DNA of 42,782 bases from Prorocentrum cordatum. Its lineage: Eukaryota > Sar > Dinophyceae > Prorocentrales > Prorocentraceae. Position numbers and translations under genes: made by a program. The stretch lies in the NCBI GenBank assembly GCA_963575745.1, contig CAUYUJ010020166.1, positions 119,940-162,721 on the forward strand, given 5' to 3'. The notes under the pieces are model-generated. The model searched no databases. It worked only from the letters and a program-made list of their open reading frames with translations, and was not told the origin of the DNA. Below, one piece after another: positions 21,519 through 31,310 of the stretch. Numbering within the stretch: position 1 is the first letter of the stretch; each line of letters starts with the position of its first letter.

Positions 21519-21867
21519 TCGGCTGCCGCGGACCAGTGGTATCCACTTGACCCGCCTGAAGGTTGCACATCGTGAGCCAAAGTGGCCCTCGGGGAAGCAC
21601 TAGGGGAGTGTAGGAAAGAAGAAGGACGAGGAGAGAAGGAGGAGGAAGCGGACAGTGAGAGAGGAGGGGTGATGAAGAGGGGTTGAGAAGGGAGGAGTCC
21701 TCGATACACCTGACCCTACTCACAGATCCTATATCCTAAGACGGTTCTGGTTATTCCCCATGTCCTGAGACGGGGCTCTTGTTGTTCCCCATGTCCAAAG
21801 GATGGGGTTACTGATATTACTCCGACCGCGCCACCGCGCCGAGACTCGCACCTCCACCCTCCTCCCT

Positions 21868-21932
21868 CCTCCTCCTCCTCCTCCTCCTCCTCCTCCTCCT
21901 CCTCCTCCTCCTCCTCCTCCTCCTCCTCATGG
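21868..21932. repeat. (CCT)n microsatellite
   Basis: About 20 TCC triplets in a row, directly before the tandem duplication. Confidence 0.95.
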
Positions 21933-21934
21933 TA

Positions 21935-22237
21935 TGCTGAACTATGCCACGGCATGCTATGTTATGGTGTCTGTGATGTGTTGGTAAGGTATGGTGTGGT
22001 ACGGCATGGTATGACATGGTATGTTATGATACGGAATGGTATGGTATGAAATGCTGTGTTGTGTTAAGAGGTGCTATGTGCTTGTATGATGGGTTGCGGT
22101 GTGCTATGCCATGGTATGATATGATGATGGTGATGGTCGCACGGCGGTGGTGATGATTGATGATGCTGCTGATGCGAATGATGATGATGATGGTGATGAT
22201 GACGATGCTGCTGCTGATGATGATGATGATGATGATC

Positions 22238-22317
<80 letters not shown>

Positions 22318-22343
22318 ATGGCGGCTGATGATGCTTATGATGA

Positions 22344-22405
<62 letters not shown>

Positions 22406-23165
22406 CGGATGATTATGATGGTGATGATGCTGCTGGCGGAGCAAATTCAGAGGATGTCTCGACCGAGGCGTGGGTGTCAGCACCCCCAAAGGGGGAGCCG
22501 CCAGAGCGTAGTGCCTTCCCCCGATCGCGCCAAAATGGCGGGGATGTCTCGAACGGTTCGCCTGCTTCAGGACCCAACCTCCACCGCTGTCAGGTCAGAT
22601 TTGGAGAATGTCTCGAGCGAGGTGCGCATGTGCGCCTTTCAGGGGTGTCATATGTTGAGGATGTGTGCGATCGGTTTGCCGATGTTGCTGGCCAGACTCG
22701 TGGGCACGGATCCCCTTCAGGATGCCACACGAGGCCCCAGCAGGCCCTAAGAGGCTCAAGGAGGCACCAGGATGTACCAGGATGTACCAGGATGCCACAG
22801 GGGGCCACAGGAGGCCGCAGGAAGCCCCAGGAAGCCCCAGGAGGCCACACGAGGCCCCAGGAAGCTTCGGGAGGCCACAGGAAGCCCCAAGAGGCCCCAG
22901 GAGGCCCCAAGAGGCTCCAGGAGGCCCCAGGAAGCACTAGGAAGTTTCATGAGACCCCAGGAGGCCCCAGGCCCATGCACAGAGACGCGCTCGTACTATT
23001 GAGACTCATTCAGACTCCGACCCAATCATACTTGGATCCACTCCCAGACCGTCAATACTCAAGCCCGCGTATGTTCGAACACTCTTGCGACTAGACACGC
23101 ACGGCAGGCAGGTGCATGCGAATAGATGCACATACGGGGAGCCCCACGCAGTGAATACTTACGTA
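21935..23165. repeat. Tandem duplication, copy 1 (about 1.2 kb)
   Basis: The segment contains, in order: AT-rich TATGGTATG-type repeats; a long (GAT)n tract; CTGGCGGAGCAAATTC followed by about 320 bases of unique sequence; a 12-bp minisatellite (AGGCCCCAGGAG) at 22725-22970; and a unique tail from CATGCACAGAGACGCGCTCG to about 23165. The same order recurs in copy 2. Open frames pass through it, but I see no protein family. Confidence 0.85.
22147..22440. repeat. (GAT)n microsatellite with CTG interruptions
   Basis: Long GAT runs with CTGCTG clusters at 22212 and 22343-22366 in the same triplet phase. The frames give poly-Asp, poly-Met or poly-His, so no coding is inferred. Confidence 0.95.
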
Positions 23166-23209
23166 GACGTCTCCAACTCCCTCTTATTATCCTCTACCTC
23201 TGCAGTTAT

Positions 23210-24640
23210 GGTGCTGCATGAAATGTTATGTTATGTTACGACATGATATGTTATTATATGGTATGGAATGAGGTGTTATGGTATGATATATTATGTTATG
23301 TTATGGTATTGTATGTTTTATGATTCATATGATGGGGATGGGGATGAGGATGAGGATTATGGTGATGATGGCGATGGTGGTGGTGGTGATGATGATAATG
23401 CTAACGCTGCTGATGATGATTCGGATCCTACTGGCGGAGCAAATTCCGAAGATGCCTCGAGCGAGGCGCGGGCTCGTTCCAGCCCCCCCCCAAGGGGGAG
23501 CCGTCAGGGGGTAATGCCCTCCTCCGATCTCGCCAAACTGGAGGGCTTGTCTCGAGTGGTTTGCTTGTGTGGTGGCCCAGCATACTCCGCTTTCGGAGCA
23601 GAGCTGGAGGATGCCTCGAGCGAGGCGCTCATGCTCGCCCCAAGGTCGGGGGCCAGACTTGGAGGATGTCTCGGCCGGTTCGCCTGTCTTGGTGGCCAGA
23701 GTCCTGGGCACGGGTCCTCCCCAGGATGCCACAGGAGGCTCCAGCAGGCTCCAGGAGGAGGAGGCGGAGGAGGAGGAGGGGGATGTCTCCCAGGAGGCGT
23801 CAGGAGGCCACAGGAGGACTCAAGAGGCCGAGGCTCCAGGAGGCCCCAGGAAGCTCCAGGATGCTCCAGGAGGCCCCAGGAGGCCTCAGGAGGCAACAGG
23901 AAGCGACAGGAGGCCCCAGGAGGAACCAGGAGGCACCAGGAGGCCCCAGGAGCAGGCCCAGGAGCAGGAGGCCTCAGAAGGCCACAGGAGTGGCTCCAAT
24001 CCCATGTGTTGTACGCATGGTCCTATCGATTGCGCCTCCCCTGGAGCATGAACCTTAGTGTTTTACGTATGTTTCCATCGATTGTCCTTCTTATGCGTAT
24101 CCAGTCCTACGTGTTTTGCAGATGTTCCTATAGATTGGGGCTCCCCTGGGGCACAAGTCCTTGGTGATTGACGCGTGTCCCTGTAGATTGTCACTCTTCT
24201 GTGGCTCCAATCCGCAGTTTTTTATGTACGTCTGTTCCTATATATTGGGCCTCTCCTGGGGCACGAATCCTCCCCAGGCGGCCCCAAGAGGCTCCAGAAA
24301 GCTCACGGAGGCCCCGGAAGGCCACACGAGGCCACCGGAGGCATCAAGCGGCCACAGGAAACCCTAAGAGGCATCAGGAGGCTCCAAGAGGCTCCAGGAT
24401 GCCCCAGGAAGCCTCAGGAGGCCCCAGGAGGCCCCAGGCTCATGCGCACAGACTCACTCGTACTACTGAGGCTCATTCGCACTCCACCTCACTCACAGTT
24501 AGGCCCGCTCCCAGTCTATCAATACTCAAACCCGTTTGTTTTCGAAGTCTCTTGCGCCTAGGCACGCACAGCTGAAGGGTCCATGAACATAGATGCACAC
24601 ATGGGGAATTCCACGCAGTGAGAACTCCTGATCATTATTC
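23210..24640. repeat. Tandem duplication, copy 2 (about 1.4 kb)
   Basis: It repeats the order of copy 1: TATGTTATG repeats, a short (GAT)n tract, CTGGCGGAGCAAATTC at about 23432, about 300 bases of similar unique sequence, the 12-bp AGGCCCCAGGAG minisatellite (23725-23990 and 24270-24445), and the tail with ACTCGTACTACTGAGGCTCA. Between its two minisatellite blocks it has an extra block of roughly 55-bp repeats. Copy 1 has the longer GAT tract. Confidence 0.85.
23996..24290. repeat. Diverged tandem repeat, about 52-58 bp
   Basis: Five diverged units share GTGTTTTACG-like starts, a CCTATCGATTG or CCTATAGATTG core and, in alternate units, CTCCCCTGGGGCACAAGTCC. The alternation suggests a dimer of about 110 bp. 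The block is absent from copy 1 of the large duplication. Confidence 0.6.
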
Positions 24641-24659
24641 CTGCTCTCTTTCTCATCGA

Positions 24660-24780
24660 CTCCCTCCCCCGCCCAGCCTCTTCCCCCATCCGCCAAGCTC
24701 TCCTAGCGCTTCTCCTCCTCCTCCTCCTCCGCCTCCTCCTCGCCCTCCACCCCTCTCGCCGCCCCCACCCCCTAGGAGAA
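24660..24780. repeat. (CCT)n tract
   Basis: Pyrimidine-rich sequence with a TCC core at 24712-24745. Confidence 0.85.
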
Positions 24781-24969
24781 GGGGGGGAGCAGGAGACCCC
24801 CATTGCGCGGGCATGCGCGGGTCAAATGCCCATTTCCTTTGCAGGTCGCTCCCGTCCCAAGTCCATGCCTGGCACCGCGTGCGCAGAATAGCTGCACGTC
24901 TACAAACAGTCCTTGGCGTGCCAATATTTTGGGGATCGCGTTGAGACCTCCCTTTCCGCCCCTGTCCAC
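24781..24969 (-). pseudogene. Fragment with CX4HX4C zinc-knuckle-like motif
   Basis: A minus-strand frame contains TCKGNGHLTRACPRN, which fits the second half of a CCHC knuckle (C-x4-H-x4-C with the usual Gly-His). The first Cys of the CxxC pair is not visible. CCHC knuckles are common in retroelement proteins, so this may be a small retroelement relic. With only one motif the call is weak. Confidence 0.3.
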
Positions 24970-25144
24970 TCTTCATGCTGCTCCATCACTCCTCCTCCTC
25001 CTCCCCCTCGTCGTCGTCCACAACCTCCTTCTCCCTCTCCTCTCTCACTCCTCTCTTATCCTCTCTCGTCCCTCAGGCTACCTTTTCCCCCTTCCTACGA
25101 CTACAGGGCTGGGGAGGAGCAGGAGGAGTGGGGCTGGCGTGAGA

Positions 25145-25280
25145 GAAACACGACGACGACGACGATAACGACGACGACGGACGGCGACGGGCGGCAACCG
25201 ACGTCGGCGACGAACGGCGTCGACGGGCGACGAACGATGGCGTCGGCGACCGACGACGACGACGGCGGCGAAGACGGTCG
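25145..25280. repeat. (CGA)n / GGCGAC repeats
   Basis: CGACGACGA triplets with GGCGACGG interruptions. In the minus strand this reads Arg-rich. Confidence 0.85.
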
Positions 25281-25289
25281 CCGCCGGGC

Positions 25290-25591
25290 ACAGACGCGGG
25301 CGCCTCTTTGAACTCGGGGCTGGTGCCCTCCACCACCGCGGTCTGGTTGGGCGCGCGCTCCTTCTGCCGACGGGAGTCGCCGTCGCCCTCGTCCCTGTCC
25401 TCGGCCTCGTCCTCCTCCTCCTCCTCGTCCTGGTACTCCTCCTCGCTCTCCCCGTCCTCCGCCTCCGCCTCCTCCTCCTCGTTCTGGTCCTCCTTTTCCT
25501 CCTCGTCCTTGTCCTTCGCCTCTTCCGCCTGCTGATGCTGCGCTCGCGCCGCGCGAGAGGTCCTCCCCGCGGCGTCGGTGACGGCCTCAAA
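25290..25591 (-). CDS. Possible exon encoding an acidic low-complexity protein segment
   Basis: One minus-strand frame starts just after a TAG at 25592-25594 and reads FEAVTDAAGRTSRAARAQHQ, then a Glu/Asp-rich stretch with non-repetitive interruptions, then RRQKERAPNQTAVVEGTSPE and FKEAPASVPGGD. The mix of residues and use of GAG, GAC and AAG codons looks more like real coding than the pure triplet tracts nearby. The TAG could be a 3' splice acceptor (ATAG before TTTGAG). The product is unknown. The 3' end runs into (CGA)n sequence and no donor is clear. It could equally be an evolved microsatellite. Confidence 0.3.
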
Positions 25592-25599
25592 CTATGCAC

Positions 25600-26247
25600 T
25601 GACACTGGTCCTCGAGCAGAGCGCGCGCTAGCGCGGGGCGAACAATGTTTCGGAGCGCGGCTTCCTCCTCCGCTTGCCACCAGACCAGGGCGAGCAGGAG
25701 GACAGAGAAGACGAGGAGGCGGGGGAGATGACGCTTCGACCTATCCGTGCTCCAACCCGGGCGACGCCCAAACAAAAACGCAGGAGGGGGAGGGGGAGGA
25801 AGGCAGGGGCGAGGAGAAGGACGACGACGTCGGCGGCAATGTCGTCCGTTCCTGCCCCTCCCCTTTGGTCTAGCCGTTCCTCCCCACATCCCTTTCCTCC
25901 CCTGCGCCCTCCCTCTGTCCCATCCCCCCGCTCCCCCCAGGATGTCCGTCCTGTCCCCCCCTCTCCCCCTCCCTGCCTGTCCCTGCCTCTCCTCCCCTCC
26001 CTCCTCCCCTCCCCCCTTCTCCTCCACCCCTTCCCCTCCTGCATGTTTCCTCCCTCCCCTCCTTCTTGCCGCCATCTCTCCCTCCGCGCTCGGGCTTCAT
26101 CCCTGCATTCCCCCCCTCCGTCGCCCAAATCCGTCTCCCCCTCCCCTCCCGCGTGGAAGTGCGCCGCGGGCTCTAATTTCGCCACCCTCCCCGGGAGCCC
26201 TTCTTCTTTCTCTTTCTCATTATATCTCTCTTTCTCTGGTTCTCGCC
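25600..26247. other. Pyrimidine-rich region without a recognised gene
   Basis: C/T-rich on the plus strand from about 25850 to 26230, but less regular than the (CCT)n tracts. Long frames on both strands have strongly biased composition and no domain. Confidence 0.5.
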
Positions 26248-26430
26248 CTACACGTCGTTCATTTCTAATCGTGCTCATTTCTAATTCTGCTCGTTTCTAA
26301 ATGTTCCTGGCCCCCAAATGGCCAGGAAGAGGCCCAACATAGAATACTTAGACATGAAAAGATCTGCCCCCCAAAAAATCAAACAACTTTCGAAGAATCG
26401 GAAGTGGATAGTGTGTATAGAGAGCTGTCC
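26248..26430. repeat. Dispersed hairpin repeat, copy 2
   Basis: Partner of 3605-3790. The hairpin is perfect here: TTCCTGGCC, a 7-base loop, then GGCCAGGAA. A purine-rich tail and CCCCCCAAAAAA follow. Minus-strand translation shows FWGA--L and GPGTFRNE where copy 1 shows FWGQG--L and GPGTSRNE. Confidence 0.65.
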
Positions 26431-26689
26431 GCCAGCCCCCTTGTTGGGCCACCAAGCTGTAAGGCGAAGGTTTGCTACTCCCTGCGCCCGCTGCACTTTC
26501 CAGTTTCCAACGTGATGGCTCTGCTTTCTGCTTCCTATTCTCAATTGTTACTGAACGCGCGACGGGGGGGAGCCGAAAAGTCGCACTTTACCGCGCCCCT
26601 CCTGGGTTCGCAGACTTCCCGGGGGGCCGTGGGACACGTAAAAATAAGTGAGATTCGTAAGTCGCCGAAGCCAGCCAGAAACAATCATA

Positions 26690-27285
26690 AATCACGCCAT
26701 GTTCGAGTCCTCGAGGCCATCAGCCCATGTAAAGTATGCAATGTTCGCGCGTCCCCGAAGCCATGTACCCCCGTACATTACACTAGATTCGCGTCCCCGA
26801 GACCATACACCCACGTACATTACGGAATGTTCGCGTCCCAGAAGCCATAATCCCTGGTACAGTTCACGATACTCGCGGATCGGAAGCCACAAACCCCAGC
26901 AAATTACGCGATGCGCGCGTCCTCGAAGCTATACGCCTTCGTAGATTACATAGTAGTTGCGCCCTCGAGGCCATAAGCCGTCGTAAAGTATGTGCGCAAT
27001 ACTCGCGCCCCCGAAGCCATACAACCTCTTACAGTACGCAATCGCTGCGTCCTCAAAACCATAGCCCATCGTAAATTACGCAATGCTCGCGTCCCCGAAG
27101 GTATAAACCCTTTGTAATTTACGCCGCATTCGCGCCCCGAACCCATAAACATTCTGAATGTATGCAAGATTCGCGTCCCTGGGGCCATAAACCATCGGAA
27201 ATTACCTTGCAGTCTCGCCTTCGAGGCTACGATCCCTCGTGCATTACCCAGATTCTCGCCTCCGAGGCCACGATCTGTGGCAACC
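26690..27285. repeat. 42-bp tandem repeat, about 14 units
   Basis: Units begin GCGTCCCCGAAGCCATA and continue to a TACATTACG-like core. Starts at 26749, 26791, 26833, 26875, 26917 and 26959 are exactly 42 bases apart; later ones at 27005, 27047, 27089, 27132 and 27173 drift slightly. Forty-two is 14 codons, so each frame gives a 14-residue peptide repeat of the RPRSHTP-YIT type for the first units. Units are quite diverged, so the array is old. No coding is claimed. Confidence 0.85.
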
Positions 27286-27423
27286 CACACGGCATTCGCG
27301 CTGTCGAGGCCAAGACCGCCCCAAGTCGGCCCAAGAAGCCTCCTGGGGAGCCCCAAGACGGCCCCAGAGGTCACATAGAGGTCCAAAGCGGGACCACGAA
27401 CCAAACATTTGAGCGTTCAGCCC

Positions 27424-27629
27424 CGCGAGGGTTATGTCGGGCGTGTCCCCCTACAGGGGGATTTTCGCAGATTTTTGCTTAATAAAAAAAATATCCCAAA
27501 CAGGTCAAACAATACTCAAAACATAGTCCCCAGACTATGTTTGGAATATTTTCTGATTATTTTGGGGGTCTCTTATATTTTTCGTCGAAAATGCCCCCGT
27601 AGGGGGACAGGCCCGACTTAACGCGAGGG
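27424..27629. mobile_element. MITE-3: 190-bp foldback element with 8-bp target duplication
   Basis: CGCGAGGG at 27424-27431 is repeated at 27622-27629. Between them, 27432-27621 has imperfect inverted ends: TTATGTCGGGCGTGTCCCCC on the left against TTAAGTCGGGCCTGTCCCCC on the right in reverse complement. Similarity continues through GGGGG and ATTTTCG. Each end holds its own hairpin (TCCCCC-TACA-GGGGGA at 27446-27461; CCCCC-GTA-GGGGG at 27594-27606), and the centre is a perfect 10-bp stem with a CCCA loop (27519-27542). The AT-rich interior contrasts with the GC-rich flanks. There is no transposase. The 8-bp duplication would fit hAT-like and several other superfamilies, but the ends match none I know. 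Confidence 0.85.
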
Positions 27630-28285
27630 CGAAACAGGCCTCCACGTGGCTGCCAAGCCGCCCCAACAGGCTTCCAGAAGGCAGCCCAAGAGGGCAACCA
27701 AAGCCACGCGGCGTTGCCCAACGTAGCCTCAAGCAGCCGTGAGTCGCTGCTCCAATACATGGTAGGAGAAGGGAGCTCGAGAATACCAACACGGAGTTCA
27801 ACACTACGTTCTGAGGGAAGTGGGTCCTGCGGTGTGTCGCCGTTTTCGGGCTCTCGGGGCCCTCCACGGGCCCTGGGACTGCCAGAAATCAATTCGGGAT
27901 GATGAGGTGGTCCTGGGGGAAAGCGCCGGGGTTGAATACCTGTTTCCGTCAGGACCCGTTTCCTCCATGCGAAGGGACTGACCAAGACATGCTGGCGTCG
28001 TGACGTCGTGAACAAACAATTCGGCGGGTCGCGCTTGGCCGTTTCCGCCCCTGGGGTTCTCGCTGAGCCCCAGGACCGTGAAATAAGGGCTCGGGATCAA
28101 AAACAGGTCATCCGGACAGGGTCGGGGCCTCTGGGCACCCCGCATGTGAAAGTACCAAAGGAAACACCCCAAGAACGGCAACGGTGAAGAAGCGGGCTGA
28201 AGAACTGGAGTCCGGCTATAAAAAGGACATGGGAGAGAGAACGCGGCCATGTGCTCTGTGCGCCCCTGTGTTTTGCCCCAGACAT
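27630..28285. other. Region with no recognised gene
   Basis: Ordinary composition, with a minus-strand open frame of about 190 codons (27804-28376) that shows no family I recognise. Its first residues come from the boundary box, also found near 8.8 and 10.55 kb, so the frame starts in a repeat. Confidence 0.35.
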
Positions 28286-28560
28286 CATGATGTGCCAGGT
28301 CCTCGTTTTGAAAAGACAACTCCCCGCTTGTCGTTACCACCTCCCGTTGCGCCCCACCCCCCTTCCTTCTCCACATCCGTGCTTCTCCTTTTTGCCTGTC
28401 ATCATCGCCATCAGCACCAGCGTCAGCGTCGACATCATTATCGTCATCATCGTTTCACCGTGCAAGTCATCAGCGTCTGCATGATACCATGGGCATCGTC
28501 GTTGTCGTCATCACCATCACCGCCATCATCATCCTCAACATCATCATCGTCATCATTTGT
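28286..28560. repeat. Third boundary box followed by (CAT)n
   Basis: GGTCCTCGTTTTGAAAAGAC at about 28299 is the third copy of the box seen at 8.82 and 10.55 kb, again followed by a C/T-rich stretch. Imperfect CATCAT/CGTCAT triplets then run from about 28390 to 28557. No 89-bp array follows this copy. Confidence 0.65.
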
Positions 28561-29053
28561 TTGTCGGGAGGGGGCTCTCTAGGTTGCTTCAGAACTCCCA
28601 GGGCCTCGGGCGGCGCAGCCAGATGACCAGCCATGCTCCCGTGGCGACTGTCCAGACTGGACGGTTGCCGATGGCGGGGGGAAAGAAAGACACGCACCGG
28701 GAGGCAGCGGACCACCACGGAGCCACCGCGGGAGGTCGCCTCCAGCCGAAGTTACAGTGCGGGCCCAACGGAGGCCAGAAATTGAAAGGAAAAACCTGGA
28801 CCTCACTCATAAGGAACGAAGCAGCACTCCCGAGTCCCGAGTTAGGGGGAACGTGGAAACAGCAAACGGACGCGCCTTTCAATCCGCCAAGCTTCAGCTA
28901 CCGATCGGTGGCGTCTCGCTGTGGCTCAGATGCGGGCGTGGATCTGTTGTGGCACAGTTCCACAAGCGGCACGATGACGACGACAGCTGTGGGCAAACAA
29001 GAAAGCATCGAGAACGGCAGCTGAAATCATAAGCACCGTGCGCGGCCTTTCGT
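28561..29053. other. Region with no recognised gene
   Basis: Both strands carry frames of about 100-155 codons without recognisable motifs. It could be the 3' part of LINE-B, which ends nearby on the minus strand. Confidence 0.35.
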
Positions 29054-29248
29054 CTATCGGGGACCAGAGTGAAAAATCAGGGAGGGGAAGCAAAGAACGG
29101 GCTCACCAAACCAATGTTGACAATTCCGATATAATCGACAGTAGCGAGCATAATGGATAACATCATCGAGATCGGCAAGGAGTAGGATCGAGCGGGACGG
29201 AGGGGCAACCGAAAAGACAACCGCGAGATTGAGTGTGGATTCGAGCAA
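29054..29248 (-). pseudogene. LINE-B C-terminal HY motif
   Basis: The short frame contains LADLDDVIHYARYCRLYRN, which resembles the D-D/S-x-x-HYxxC motif at the end of many dinoflagellate LINE proteins. In those proteins a CxxC pair usually precedes it, and that pair is missing here. Confidence 0.5.
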
Positions 29249-29294
29249 GCGCGTTCAAGCCACGAACAAGAATACGCAAGAAAGTGAAACCAAG

Positions 29295-29735
29295 CTACGG
29301 GCCTGAGCGCTTCACAACATATTTCACCGCCTTCACCACATGCACCTCACATTCCTCCGATAAGTCTCCCACGCACCTCCTCATTCGCAACAGCAGCATC
29401 GCACAGACATCGGGCGAGAACTCGGGCAGCGCCGACAAAATGCGCGCGACGGTCGCCTGCAGGGGCTTCCCGTCCTCAGGCATGCCTTTCGGCGTAGCAG
29501 ACAGAATACCACGAACGCTGCGGAAGGTTCGAAGGAGGGCAGGAGCAGAGCTGATATTAGCCCAGCCAGACATCGTCCTCGTCATGCATGCCTCATCGCT
29601 CTGAAAGCATCTTTCAAAGTCCTCTAAGATCCCCAAGATTTCCTCGCGCCCCAGTCGGAATTTCGATGCCCGAAACACCATTTCCAAATTCTTACCCTGG
29701 CCAGGGATTCCCAACTTCGTCAGATAGGTAAGCAT
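29295..29735 (-). pseudogene. LINE-B post-RT domain
   Basis: A 146-codon minus-strand frame (KLGIPGQGKNLEMVFRASKF, then ILEDFERCFQSDEACMTRTM) looks like the helical domain that follows RT in dinoflagellate LINEs. Its codon use and composition resemble the neighbouring RT pieces. It is positioned directly after them. Confidence 0.5.
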
Positions 29736-29769
29736 CTTGTAGTTCCACTAAACCTCGGACCGATCACCA

Positions 29770-30850
29770 TCAACTGGAGGGAATTCTTACGTGCGGCTTG
29801 CACGGCGTGGGAAAAGGGCGCAAACAGCATGACAAAGGACAGGATACTCCAGCAGAGAGCGTGGAAGGTTGAGATATTCTTCGCGAGGGTAAGCCCTCCT
29901 GTCGAACCCCCCAAACTCGAGGAGCAAACTTCGCCGCCGGTTCCACCCAGTTGCCACCAGCAGCTGAAACTCCAATCATCAAGCCAGAAAACTTACATGC
30001 AGTAACAACCTGCACCTGGGGGGCGAGTTATGGAAGATGCTCGCAAGTATGGCGTTGCAGGGTAGTCTGAAGGAGAATCGGATTCGCAAGCACCACGCGC
30101 TTGACAAGATTCCAGGATCGACCGGCGGCGGCATCAAGAACACGAATCACTTCAAAGAGCCTGGACAGGTGGCGCAGAGCGCGTCGAAGTCCATATCAAC
30201 AGGCATCCGCATATTCAAGCTTCAGCTGCAATCCTCTTCAAAAGCTCTTGCTAACAAGCTCTCGTAGAGGAGCAGTCCCAAGCCAGCGAAAAACACAATG
30301 GAAGCGGGCCCCCCTGGCGAACCCCACGAGCAAAGCGCAACGCCTCAGAAACCTTCCCCATGGCCGAGATCAAAGCATGTAGTATCGCTATAAAACAGCC
30401 GTTTTAGAACTTATCGGTTCGAAGCACGAGACATGACAATGAAAGCGGGACTTCCCATCTTGGCCAAAACCACCAAGAACCAATCCGTCCACGGAGGACG
30501 GAAACATGCTCAGGCAGGGCCCAAACCTCCGCGCGGAAAATATGCGCAGCCGTGCTGCGGCCAGAAATACACGCCCGCGATGTCGAGACCGCCAAGCGAG
30601 CAACATCATTAAGCGGGCGGCACATGCGCGAACTCACCAGCTTGGCGTCAGCATTGGCCATGGAAAGTGGACGGGTGTTTGCAGGGGTCCGATGTACTTT
30701 TAGAACTCGCGCCATCTCTAGACTAACGTTCCAGGCGAACAAACCACCAACACCTTCAACATATCCCGCGGAAGATCCCCGTGCCCCCCCTCCACCAGGC
30801 CCCGCTAAAAGTTGCGCGGGAAGAGCGGGGCACCCCCAAGGCGCCAACAA
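29770..30850 (-). pseudogene. LINE-B reverse transcriptase core
   Basis: TRPLSMANADAKLVSSRMCR at about residues 59-78 matches the RPLSL-N-D-K motif that opens LINE RT domains. The same frame, after one stop near 30401, continues to ARGVRQGGPLP (30305-30325 encodes GVRQGGP), the RT motif usually written GVRQGCPLS. Between them WWFWPRWEVP stands where FDF-AF with the first catalytic Asp is expected, so that Asp seems lost. In another frame FEYADACRYGL (30199-30218 encodes the start) stands for FxYADD; the second Asp has become Ala. KFSGLMIGVSAAGGNWV near 29980 fits the YLG-x-I-G motif. The enzyme cannot be active. Confidence 0.65.
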
Positions 30851-30880
30851 TAATGCGGGATCCCGTCAGGACCAGTCATG

Positions 30881-31237
30881 CTATGTTTCCGTTGCATGAT
30901 GATGAACACCCATAAAGGTCGCATGGTCCACTTCCCAAGACACCGCGCCTCCAACAGGTACCTGTCGGACGAAAGACACTAGCTCGGGCAACTTAAAGTG
31001 GCCTTCTTGCATTTCACAGAAGACTTCTCCTGAGTGATTCAGCAAGGCCTCGGCCGAGGCAGCAAGGTAGGGGGCCGGGGTGGTCATTTGGATCCATGGC
31101 TCCTTGAGGCCGCGTGCGACGACGGAACTGCTGCCAGAAAATCTCCGCCGTGCAATATGTTTCTCCTCCTTCTGTCTCTGGTAATCATCTGGTGGGTCCT
31201 TCTCGAGTTCCAGCGCCGCAGCATCTAACATCTTCAA
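30881..31237 (-). pseudogene. LINE-B linker between endonuclease and RT
   Basis: A 118-codon minus-strand frame (AALELEKDPPDDYQRQKEEK at the start, then YLAASAEALLNHSGEVFCEM) contains a helical, charged stretch. It lies exactly between the endonuclease and RT pieces. It has no motif of its own; the assignment follows from position. Confidence 0.4.
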
Positions 31238-31310
31238 ATAGAACTCACGAGCGCGTGTTACCCGAGATCATGCAAACAAAAAAATCACAGACAAGGGTAG
31301 GGCCATCAGA

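Larger units (their letters stand above)
16275..21710 (-). mobile_element. LINE-A: decayed non-LTR retrotransposon
   Basis: Read on the minus strand from 21.7 to 16.3 kb, fragments appear in the order expected of a dinoflagellate LINE: a possible ORF1-like part with a coiled-coil segment, an endonuclease-like piece, a reverse transcriptase core, a C-terminal region, and an RNase H tail with a zinc-ribbon-like end. The frame changes several times, so it is not functional. The assignment rests on motif recognition by eye. Poly-A and target duplications could not be located, so the ends are approximate. Confidence 0.55.

Noticed and set aside
22520-22545. Possible dinoflagellate spliced-leader relic around GCCAAAATGGC
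   Set aside because: Only about 11 bases match in reverse complement, and the conserved CCGTAG start and CTCAAG end are absent. A similar short match near 42010 fails for the same reason.
28556-29024. A 155-codon plus-strand frame as a host gene
   Set aside because: The opposite strand is equally open, there is no recognisable motif, and the region adjoins the end of LINE-B.
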